Below, in pieces: positions 45,191 through 56,559 of a stretch of DNA of 64,000 nt. This DNA comes from Sipunculus nudus (taxonomy: Eukaryota; Annelida; Sipuncula; Golfingiida; Sipunculidae), in assembly GCA_026874595.1 (NCBI GenBank), contig CM049308.1:97142624-97206623 (forward strand). The letters are read 5' to 3'. The notes under the pieces are model-generated. The model made no database searches, was not told where the DNA came from, and saw only the letters and a program-made list of their open reading frames with translations. The position numbers and the translations under genes were made by a program. How positions within the stretch are numbered: position 1 is the stretch's first letter; the number at the start of each line of letters is the position of its first letter.

Positions 45191-48100
45191 TATACATGTA
45201 TCCACATATGTCGTGATGAAAGAATTTTGTCGTAAAATTTATTGCACATTGAGCGCAAAACGACTGTTTTGGGTTTGTTTAAAGCTAATGTTTGGTATGG
45301 TTTAAGTGTAAATAATAACGTTCGGTTTCTGAAAGAACTGACAGTTATTATAGATTATCGAGATGGTCCGATCATGGAGAATAATATTCTATCTTCATGG
45401 TCAGATGGATTTGGATGCATGTTCCTATGGTGATACGGTCTACTCGCATGCGATGCTGTTACATAGATGTTTTGTGTGTCTTTAAGTCATTGCTATACGT
45501 TTATGTTATTTGTTTTTACAGTAAAAGCACTTCTTTCCTGTTTGTATTAACATCATTTGTCTGTACCTTAGTACGAATGAAGAAACATGAATGCAAGTCC
45601 ATGGCAGGTGTATAACATGAATTATTATCATGATTTGATTTCCCCCTACCTTTTGAATTGCTCTTAACCAATTATCATGTATAAATGTACATTAAAGAAG
45701 TTAATGGTTCTTAACGTGTGTAACAGAAACCCTTTATACTTATCAACCCGCTCAATTATTTTCCGGGCGGGGAACTCGCGCTTAATTGGTCATTGATCAC
45801 TCCGCGGCTACTCAGTTGCAAGTTTGTTTTTGTCGGTGACCCATCCACCCACTGTCCATTTATCTCGACATGTTTGTGTCAGGCATTCCTTCTCGTCATG
45901 TTATATCTAGTATTCCGGTTTACTTACCTTTGTTCTTGTTTTACTAAATGTTGCTTGTTTCGTGTATATGTTTACTTCATGCAACAATATGATTGGCCTT
46001 TATTATTTGGCACAATCCTATGTTGGGTTGAACATGAAAGGATCATATTATGGCCCACACTGCCTTCCTTGTTGTTTTTAAATAGGGGCATTAAAAGGTG
46101 GCTTTATTGCCAAATGTCAACTCACAAGAGGACGAAGCTTCTGTCCACTAGTAATTAGGTTATCTGGCTACTCTCGCTTTCACGTATTAAGTGTCATTAA
46201 ACAGGACCCTGTTTAGTAAGATTAGCAATGCTCAAGCTCAAAGACAGCTGCTTGTTGGAGGTAACAACAGCAGATGCCAATCAAGTCTAAGCTCCATTTG
46301 CCAGCCATTCAGGCTGAAGAATGTGTTTGTTCACTCAGGGTATACCTGTGATTCTGTCTACTCCCCAAGTTGGGATGGCAGGTCAGTTAAAATGATGAAC
46401 TTTATTATCAATAGGTGGTAATAACATGACCTGGTGGTTTTCTGAATAATAAGCATGTTATGATTTTTAAAGGATACTAAGACCTTCAACGAAATACGTA
46501 TGGTATAGAAGGTATCACGCTATTATGATTCAAATTTCTTCCGCGGGTATTACCCCTGAGTTAAGTTGCCAACAGGCAAACCAGTCAAAATACCCAACTG
46601 TTATACATCAACACGTGCAACCGGGAACAACGCTTTACTTGCCATAAACGCAATAGTGCGATGTAGGACAGACACGTGCGCACATAAAATATCAGACCTG
46701 TGACATAGTTATTTCGTATACTCAACGGCAACTAAAATATAAAACCTCCTGGGGAAGGCACACTACTTGCTCTAGAAGTTCGTGTCTGTGAGAACAACGC
46801 TCTTTGCCCAACAGCACTGCCATCTAGGAGCTGACCATGGAACCTTCCATGCATACTCCCTTGTAGACTTTGTTTCGTTGATAACATTCACAAAATGTTT
46901 TGCAAATGGAAAAGTGATGCAGACGAAAGTAAATTAGGCTTGTTTGTTGATGACAATGTTACATTTTAATCGTAAAGCAGGGAAATATGAGTAAGGCTTG
47001 TCTATATATAATAACATTTCGAAGTTACATAAGATATAGAATGATAAGCTCATTAATAAATTTGTTACAGATTATGGCATGCAGGCTTTCTTAATTCCAT
47101 TATGCCGGAAATGCATAATACCATAAAAGATATGGATACAGATGCTTTATTAAGTGCATACATTTAATATAAACTATATGAAACAAATGTATAATAATCA
47201 ACAATCAGAAATATAAATTACTTGTACACATGAAGTAAGAAAGTCGGAGATTTATGAAATGATTAAACATGCAGCCGTCGGAGGGAGGACTACTTAAATG
47301 ATTCACGTCTGTCTGTCCGCTCTTGCGTCTCACCCCGTCCCCGAGTTACCAAATGTTTCAGAAACCCTGCAGCCGCCAATTTCAAATCTTTCCCAGTCAT
47401 ATTGTCTACGTGACGGATATTTTATTATCATCTACGGGTGACGCAGTTGTTGAAAACAACTTTCTTCAATTCAAATTTATCTTTTCCTCTGCTTTCCCTG
47501 AATAATTGACTCAATATGAACATAACTTTTCAAGAGTCATATAACGCCCCTATGTGTCCATGGATTAGCCTAACACCCATATATCATTAGTCGTACGCTT
47601 TCGTGACGCATGAAGCGAATTTCGTCATAAGGTAAGCACTTTCAAGAAACTATTATAATTCCCAATAAGAGCCTGCCATATAAACATAAGACATTGCAAT
47701 CAATGAGCTTTCTGTGTTGTGAAAATATTTGGACCTTTTACTATTTGCTGGAGCGATAATTACCATAATTACTATTTTCCACATTAAAATGGGGGGAAAT
47801 AAAAATGAAAACCCGCTGTAAAGAGATCCCGTCCAATCAGTAAGCAGCTGTAATGAAGAGTTTGCCATTAGCCAATGAGGCTATGTCTTTTTAATCAAGG
47901 TGACTGATAGCCTAGAACTATGGCAAGTTCTGGGAATATATTATCATCTTTGCTTGGCCTGCATAACCAATATATCGTTTCCGCTCATCTTCACTGAGAA
48001 AATGCTTTTGCAGCATTTATAAAATTTAGGCGTCACATTTATTCAATAACTATAACAAGTCTGCTGAACTCGAGGACAGAGTCAAGTATATTCTCATATG

Positions 48101-48386
48101 GATTGAAGATTAAGATGACGAAATGTATAACGAGGGACAACAGACAGAAGACCCAGATGCAGAGCTGGATAAATTCCAAGCAACAAAATGGCTCCATAAA
48201 AACAACAAGCTGCTAACGCCAGTTCATCAGCTACAATGCTAATACGTTCGTAACAATACAGGCCATCAAATACATTACAAATCAGTATTTATGAACATGT
48301 TATCCTGAGCTTTGGTAATACTTTAACCTTGGTCTCATAAAAGATTCACATCCCACATGGAAACCTCATACTTCTGCAGTTTTTTT
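45191..48386. other. Mostly unique sequence, no gene recognised
   Basis: No recognisable protein. 45240-45420 may hold the tail of the LINE relic cut by element C, but the match is weak. A TATA-like AATATAAAACC (46735-46745) lies about 100 bp before a strong-context start GACCATGG (46836-46843), whose frame closes after nine codons. 47653-47868 and similar short frames show no domain. Confidence 0.35.
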
Positions 48387-48790
48387 AAGTTGTGTCGCAA
48401 AATAGGTATGTTGCATAGATTTAGCAAATTTCTCCCACAAACGTTTCTGCTCACGATACGCGTTCGTCCAGCCAACTAAAGACAATGGCTTAACTATACT
48501 ATGGTTTGCATGGGGCAGCTGCCGAAACACTTTCCGTGTCGCTATTCAGCATATCCAGTGTCGGACAACGAGGATTATCATAAGGAACTATGACCAGTCA
48601 CGAAGTAGTGTGGAGTGCATCAAAAGATTGGTTTGATGACAAATGAGCAGCGATATTTTTACCTTTTGTCTATTGTAACTTATGAATGCCTAAATGGTTA
48701 AGCCCCTTCCTATCAGTTTAATAGGTTTGCCGTGGACAAACACACCCACTCATGGGAAAAAATGAGTTAACAACACACTTTATTACATAA
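48387..48790 (+). pseudogene. C-terminal relic of a second LINE
   Basis: Reads CRKIGMLHRFSKFLPQTFLL, later HIQCRTTRIIIRNYDQSRSS and VECIKRL, then after a frameshift MTNEQRYFYLLSIVTYECLNG and FAVDKHTHSWE. This is the usual C-terminal tail of jockey/CR1/L2-like reverse transcriptases (RAARII...K..., YKCLNG, THSR-type block), with stops and at least one frameshift. The N-terminal part is missing. The (AT)n tract follows its end. Confidence 0.65.
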
Positions 48791-48820
48791 TATGAATTTA
48801 ACGAATTATTTAACCATATT

Positions 48821-48824
<4 letters not shown>

Positions 48825-48885
<61 letters not shown>
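48825..48885. repeat. AT microsatellite (about 30 repeats)
   Basis: Uninterrupted AT dinucleotides. Confidence 0.95.
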
Positions 48886-48890
<5 letters not shown>

Positions 48891-49640
48891 GAAGGTAGAG
48901 TTACCCTTCGTTGTAAAGTGCTCTATGGCCGACACACTAGGCCAGAGCGGTATAACACTGAAGAAAAACAACACTGTAAATTCACAACAGTCTGTTTCAC
49001 GGGATGCGACCCGATCATCAGGTGAATGTGGTTAGAATGAAGCAAACGGAGTGGTTTGAAAAGCCGAGACTTTACGAGATTACGATATATATATGTGTAT
49101 ACTACTGAAATGTTCACTGTGCCCAGAGCCCTATTAAAAATCAGCTTACCATGCTAATTGGGCATCCTAGTAAAATATCTTTGTATTAGATATAAACATT
49201 AAAACAACAACAAAACTCTTTGCCCTGTTATGTTCCCGTGTCTCACGTGTACCCCGACCAATCCTATTGTGCCGCCGAGGACAATAGGATCAGTGTCAGT
49301 CTTTCACCTGATCTCGTTATCTCTTATAGTGTAATTTTTTATGGTTACAATTTATGATTTTCTGGGCACTTGATGATGAAATTTACTAGCGATCTTTTTG
49401 ACTTATATTAGCTAAGAGACGACTGCTCTTTAATGTGTGGCGAAGGAATTCTCTGCTAATGAATTCATCCGTATAATTGCGTTGTTGTCAACTAAAAGCC
49501 TATAACAAGGACATTTTACGTGATATGTTTCTATATGTCGCATGTCCAGTTTTGTAATGTTTTCTTATATATAGAGGGCCGGCAATTTCTAAGACCGCCC
49601 AGGGCGGCGATGGGGCCAAGTACGCCGCTGGAACACCCTA
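48886..49640. other. Unique sequence with possible repeat tail and a perfect hairpin
   Basis: 48890-49070 looks like the end of a retroelement read on the minus strand (CCTGATGATCGGGTCGCATC then CCGTGAAACAG), a style seen at Penelope-like element ends; this is weak. At 49261-49290 ATCCTATTGT and ACAATAGGAT form a perfect 10-bp stem with a 10-nt loop. No gene is recognised. Confidence 0.3.
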
Positions 49641-51635
49641 ATCCCCAACATACAGACGGATCAGCCCAACATACAGATAGCCCACCTCAACTTACGAACA
49701 GACCAGCACAACATACAGAAAGACAACCCAAACATACATATAGACCACTCCAACATACAGATAAACCAGCCCAACATACAGACAGACCACCCCCAACATA
49801 CAGACATACCACCCAAACATACAGACAGAACATCCAAACATACACACAGACCACCCCAACATACACACAGACCACCCCAACTTACAGACAGACCAACTCA
49901 ACATACAGACAGACCAACTCAACATACACACAGACCACCCAAACATACACTAAAACCACCCCAACATACAGACAGACCACCCCAACATACAGACAGACCA
50001 CCCAAACATACACACAGACCACCCAAACATACACACAGACCACCCCAACATACACACAGACCACCCCAACATACACACAGACCACCGAAACATACACACA
50101 GACCACCCCAACATACAGACAGACCACCCGAACATACAGACAGACCACCCAAACATACACACAGACCACCCAAACATACACACAGACCACCCAAACATAC
50201 ACACAGACCACCAAAACATACACACAGACCACCCCAACATACACACAGACCACCCAAACATACACACAGACCACCCCAACTTACAGACAGACCAACTCAA
50301 CATACAGACGGACCACCCAAACATACATACAGACCACCCAAACATACACACAGACCACCCCAACATACAGACAGATCACCCCAACATACAGACAGACCAC
50401 CCCAACTTACAGACAGACAAACCTAACATACAGACAGACCAACTCAACATACACACAGACCACCCCAACATACAAACAGACTACCCTAACATACAGACAG
50501 ACCACCCTAACATACAGACAGACCACCCCAACATACAGACAGACCACCCCAACATACAGACAGACCACCCCAACATACAGACAGACCACTTCAACATACA
50601 GACAGACCACCTCAACATACAGACAGACCACCCCAACATACAGACAGACCACCCCAACATACAGACAGACCACCTCAACATACACACAGACCACCCTAAC
50701 ATACAGACTACTCCAACATACAAACAGGCCACCCAAACATACAGACAGGCCACCCCAACATAGAGACAGACCACCTCAACATACAGACAGACCACCTCAA
50801 CAAACAAACAGACCATCCCAACATACAGACAGGCCAACTCACTTTACAGACAGACAAACCCAACATACAGATAGACCAACCCAACATACAGAAAGACCAC
50901 CCCCAACATACAGACAGACCAACTCAACATACAGACAGGCCAATTCAACTTACAGACAGACAAACCAAACATACAGATAGACCACCCCCACATACAGACA
51001 GACCACCCCAACATACAAACAGACCACTCCAACATACAGACAGACCACCCCAACTTACAGACAGACCACCCCAATATAAAAACGGACCACCCCAACATAC
51101 AGAAAGACCACCCAAACATACAGACAGACCACCCCACCATACAGACAGACCACCCCAACATACAGACAGACCACCCCAACATACAGACAGACCAACTCAA
51201 CATACAGACAGACCATCCCAACATACAGACAGACCACCCAACATACAGACAGACAAACCCAACATACAGACAGACCACCCCAACTTACAGACAGACCACC
51301 CCAACATACAGACAGACCACCCCAACATACAGACAGACCACCCCAACATACAAACAGACCACCCTAACATACAGACAGACCATCCCAACATACAGACAGA
51401 CCACCCAACATACAGACAGACAAACCCAACATACAGACAGACCAGCCCAACATACAGACAGACCACCCCAACATACAAACAGACCACCCCAACATACAGA
51501 CAGACAAACCCAACATACAGACAGACCACCCCAACATACAAACAGACCACCCTAACATACAGACAGACCATCCCAACATACAAACAGACCACCCTAATAT
51601 ACAGACAGACCAACCCAACATACAGACAGACCAGC
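49640..51635. repeat. 21-bp minisatellite encoding heptads in an open frame
   Basis: About 95 units of ACATACAGACAGACCACCCC-A and variants. Because 21 is a multiple of 3 and the unit has no stop in several frames, long open frames appear on both strands. The + frame 49520-50980 (486 codons) reads TYRQTTP heptads; minus frames read VCLYVGV or CMLGWSV heptads. No signal peptide, splice context or unique domain flanks them, and the + frame breaks midway through the array. I call it an array; a repetitive structural protein is the less likely alternative. Confidence 0.85.
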
Positions 51636-51640
51636 TATAT

Positions 51641-52836
51641 AAACATATTTTTCATGAGATATAAACGCACACACACACAAATACACGAACGGGGATGAAC
51701 GCACACACTCCTGGTAGAAGCGACAAGGTACAGCCAAGGCGAGAAAATACCGCCATGTTTGAAAAACTGTACCATATTAAATACATGCCAGATGTTACTC
51801 CATATCCGCACCTCTGAAAACAACCGGTATACAAATTACTTACGATGCGCCAATGTTTCCCAGTTATACCCACGTCATCAAGCTTATATGTAAGACAGCG
51901 TCATACTGTGGGATATTCCATATACTGTTTATAGGAACACCCCAGTAATGGCAGGAGGAATGGCCCTGAGAGGCTGCTTAAACAGAATTGCCGTTGATGG
52001 CATGAGAAATTGGCCTGTGTGGCTTTTAAAGTGAATTGCCGAAGTTTATGATAAGAGTGGCGGCTGTCCAGTAGCAACGGAGACATACCTGTATCTTAAG
52101 AGATCCTTTATTATATAGGCAATAACGACACTTAGCAATGAGGTTGAATAATTTACTACATATAAAAATACAAGGCATTGGATAAAGTGCAAACCTGTTA
52201 GATTAAAGTTGATATAAAGTTTTGACAAACTGAACAAAATCTTGTTATGTAATTAAATGTCATTATTAATCCATAAAACAATCTCACAACTATTTAAATG
52301 TTAGAGTTAGCATAAAATTTAGTCTAAAGATAATATCATTTTTGTATATATTTGTTAGATTTTAAGGCTGGTTTAAATGGCTTATTTTGGTGTCTGAATA
52401 AGTTCTTACAATTTATAACTTTTAAAAGTTGTAAGCACATAAGCCTTAAAATAATAAATAAACAGTGATCATAAAACAAATTCTAGTAAATAACAGCTAG
52501 AAATGGTGCCTATATTATTAATGATGTGATTAGTCATTTACATTACAGATCGCATCTCCTTTAGTATTAACGTGATCAATCTCATTAACTATTAGGTCAG
52601 TATGGTTAAAATTAGGAGCCATGCAATGACACTGTTGTAACAGTCTGTCTGTTTGTGGGGATTACACTAAGGAGCAGTGGAAGAATATTAAGGGCAAACT
52701 ACAATGGCTCAGAATAAATATTTTTTTAATATCATCTTAAGGAAGCCACTAAGTGTATTTGGGCACTCGAATCTGAATTACAAGACTGGCCCTTTAAAAA
52801 GTCGTGTGTGTGAACGTCTATGAATTTTCTGTCATT
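51641..52836. other. AT-rich unique sequence, no gene recognised
   Basis: Only short frames without domains. Nothing else is supported. Confidence 0.35.
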
Positions 52837-54494
52837 CGCTTATTGGGGGAGCAATGAATGACAGGTTTTATCTGATATTCAGTTTGCTTGCTTGTTACGG
52901 GGCCAAGCGGACAAGAATTCCATTCACTAAACCAATTTGGGTGAGGCTTAGTAAAGAGCATAATATAGAATAATAATACAAAATAGGTGTATTCCACAGT
53001 TATTTAAATGCTTAAAGTGAAAATTTATAAGTTAACAAATAGCATTGATGTTAGAAATAAGACCAGTTATTTCTTATTTTAAAATGAATTTGATCAACAG
53101 GTAAAAAGCAAGCACCAAACTCAAATACAGCCATTTGTGAAAGAACAGTGGTACTTAATCTTGCAGTACAAAGTCTATGAAATAAAAAAAAATAAAAATG
53201 AAAAACTACCAAAAAAAAGTATATTAAGTATAAAAGTATAAGGCTCAAATGGATAACTTATGGTTTAATACTATGTGCAGGTGTTGAATCTGTTGTTTTA
53301 GGGCCGAGGTCAGTATTCTTTATATGTAAATCATCATTAGTATATATGTGTAGAGAAACTTAACCATCTAAGATTTTAATAAAAGCCTTAGTTGATAAAT
53401 ATCAAACCTGACATAGGTGCTCCGCACTGAATAATATATATTAATTAAACGTATCTGGTTCTCTCTGAGATACAGTTGGTAAAGAGCTAAATTGAGAGAA
53501 TCTATCGCATGGCCAGTCACATGACCATAACACAGTAAGATAATACCGGTCACCAGTTCAGGCATGTATATCTAGCGTACATACTGGTATCACATTATTT
53601 AACACAATGGCCACAAACTCTTATGAATCCATAAACTAATAATCTCCATCCTTCATATCAGCGGCTAACATGGTCACATTATACTGTCGTGTGCATAAAA
53701 TCTGATAAACTGCCAAACTGATCATATGACCTGTCTTTCTTGCATAAGTTCTTACCGGTTCAAATGTTTATCAGATGCAGTAGCTTTGCGCATATTTGGA
53801 ATGTCAGATAAGCCTGATAAAGTTATCCTGACTGACTGACTGACGATGTTCTGCTATATCGAGCAGCTACAGATTTCTGTAGTCTGCTCCTTAAGCGTAA
53901 TTTTGTTCGAGCCGATAGACGAGATGCCACACAAGCCAAGCAGTATGTCGCCAGAGCATGCCACTGTTTATCCGTACCGTTGACCGGAGAAAGCTTCAGC
54001 ATCCACAGCCCCAAAGCCAAAAGGCAGGATACAAACTTGCGCCGATCCCAGCGACAAATACTAAGTCAATCCACAGAGCAGAACCCGTGCGAACGTTAGA
54101 GTGAGCGATCATTATTTTTTCATCAGCCATAAAGTAATCCTTGATAGATTAAATCTGGCTGAGAAATATGTATGTTTGCTCAGTGTCATGTGTGTTGAAG
54201 GTTGCATTCAGGAAACATATAATAATATTTGATGCCTTAACAACCTTGGACACAGTTCAATAATACAACACATCAACAATTATAATTCAAAGCTCATTTC
54301 TCATTTCTATTTCTAGTATTACACATTTCAAATCATTAATTCAAACATTAAATGTAAGCACTTAAATCTATTAAAACAGACATGTTGATTCATGAATGAT
54401 ACCCAATATATTATTTTTATCTTAATATTAGTTGCTTCTCTCTCTTGCAATAAATATTTTAATAAATGGTTTGATCTTTTATTTATAATTCAAC
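52837..54494. repeat. Large direct duplication, copy 1
   Basis: Starts CGCTTATTGGGGGAGCAATG and is collinear with 62341-64000 (offset 9,504-9,506 bp). A handful of substitutions and 2-bp indels suggest about 99% identity. The right end as seen is set only by the end of the window. It includes a 65-codon minus-strand frame (53823-54020; MALGLWMLKLSPVNG...) that is intact in both copies. The single difference I see inside that frame is synonymous (AGA/CGA). No domain is recognised. Confidence 0.9.
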
Positions 54495-54727
54495 CAACTG
54501 TTCTATTGTTCTCTCTGCAAAACTCTATTGATACAACTTACGGTTTAAAGGTATTTACTTTCTGTCTAACATTACCCCAATGCAAGAACTAATTATGAAC
54601 ACATTAATTATATATTTAGTTTAATTGTTATTCATATAAGTTTGCATCCAGTTAGGTACATATAAACACTGGTAATGTATTATTATGAGCTGACTATATT
54701 CTTCAGTCAATTGTTAAATTAACCAAA

Positions 54728-55976
54728 TCAGCATGCATAGCATGTCAAGTTAGTCAGACCTATTAGCTTTGAGGGGTAGTCATAGCATGTCAAGTTAGTC
54801 AGACCTATTAGCTTTGAGGGGTAGTCATAGCATGTCAAGTTAGTCAGACCTGTTAGCTTTAAGGGGTAGTCATAGCATGTCAAGTTAGTCAGACCTGTTA
54901 GCTTTGGGGGGTAGTCATAGCATGTCAAGTTAGTCAGACCTGTTAGCTTAGAGGGGTAGTCATAGCATGTCAAGTTAGTCAGACCTGTTAGCTTTAAAGG
55001 GTAGTCATGGCATGTCAAGTTAGTCAGACCTGTAAGCTTTCAGAGTTAGTCATAGCATGTCAAGTTAATCAGACCTGTAAGCTTTCAGAGTTAGTCATAG
55101 CATGTCAAGTTAGCCAGACCTGTAAGCTTTCAGGGGTAGTCAAAGCATGTCAAGTTAGTCAGACCTGTAAGCTTTCAGGGGTAGTCATAGCATGTCAAGT
55201 TAGTCAGACCTGTAGGCTTTGAGGGGTAGTCATAGCATGTCAAGTAAGTCAGACCTGTAGGCTTTGAGGGGTAGTCATAGCATGTCAAGTTAGTCAGACC
55301 TGTAAGCTTTCAGAGTTAGTCATAGCATGTCAAGTTAGTCAGACCTGTAAGCTTTCAGGGGTAGTCATAGCATGTCAAGTTAGTCAGACCTGTTGGCTTT
55401 GAGGGGTAGTCATAGCATGTCAAGTTAGTCAGACCTGTAGGCTTTGAGGGGTAGTCATAGCATGTCAAGTTAGTCAGACCTGTAGGCTTTGAGGGGTAGT
55501 CATAGCATGTCAAGTAAGTCGGACCTGTAGGCTTTGAGGGGTAGTCATAGCATGTCAAATTAGTCGGACCTGTAAGCTTTGAGGGGTAGTCATAGCATGT
55601 CAAGTTAGTCGGACCTGTTAGCTTTGAGGGGTAGTCATAGCATGTCGAGTCAGTCAGACCTGTTAGCTTTGAGGGGTAGTCATAGCATGTCAAGTTAGTC
55701 AGACCTGTTAGCTTTGAGGGGTAGTCATTGCATGTCAAGTTAGTCGGACCTGTTAGCTTTGAGGGGTAGTCATAGCATGTCAAGTTAGTCAGACCTGTTA
55801 GCTTTGAGGGGTAGTCATAGCATGTCGAGTCAGTCAGACCTGTTAGCTTTGAGGGGTAGTCATAGCATGTCAAGTTAGTCAGACCTGTTAGCTTTGAGGG
55901 GTAGTCATAGCATGTCAAGTTAGTCAGACCTGTTAGCTTTGAGGGGTAGTCATAGCATGTCAAGTTAGTCAGACCT
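54728..55976. repeat. 45-bp minisatellite, left part
   Basis: About 28 units of GTCATAGCATGTCAAGTTAG-TCAGACCTGTTAGCTTTGAG-GGGTA. Minus-strand frames encode TCYDYPSKLTGLTNL 15-residue repeats because 45 is a multiple of 3. There is no gene evidence. The array stops at 55976 in mid-unit and resumes at 61117. Confidence 0.95.
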
Positions 55977-56559
55977 TTTTGTTCTTCCTTTTTTTTCTCT
56001 TTTCTCAGACTCTGTTCTCTTTACTATATAGAATTTTTTAAGCCCAGGTTTTCATCACTGATGCCCTTAAAGAAAACATAACACGTAACAGAAAATGTGA
56101 CGGGTAATACAAGTCTTTTGGAAACTTTGACATTGCCTAATTTGTACAGAACTTATAACAGATACCACATTGACAAAACAATACACACAAGCAACAGCTC
56201 TTTTCTTTAATTTACTCTCAAATGGCTATTGGTCCACCTTTAAGTTTTCTGATATCATGAATGATAACAATTCTGTGCCCTTACAAGGTATTTTGTTTTT
56301 TTTAATATACGCACATTCATATACACACATATATCTATATACATATATATATATAAACACACATAATTATATATACCTCCATATACACATATATAGTTAT
56401 GAACATACATGCCAACACACACACGCATACACATCCCGTTTACAAATGTTTACAAATATTTCTTTTTAGATACAGGTACTTTTATTCTACCATACTCGTG
56501 TCGTTATTTGCTCTTTTTATCAAAGGCAGAAGAGGTTCCCATTTTTTGCATATACCTTG

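Noticed and set aside
49687-51621. Minus-strand frames with VCLYVGV or CMLGWSV heptads, membrane-like in composition
   Set aside because: They are reverse readings of the 21-bp array; several overlapping frames are open at once and none has unique sequence.
53909-53917. GTTCGAGCC resembling a tRNA B box
   Set aside because: No A box at the right distance upstream and no cloverleaf; also present in the duplicate copy without other tRNA features.
54728-55963. Minus-strand frame of TCYDYPSKLTGLTNL repeats (up to 202 codons) as a gene
   Set aside because: 45-bp array with variants unrelated to coding frame; it is disrupted by a LINE and lacks any unique domain.
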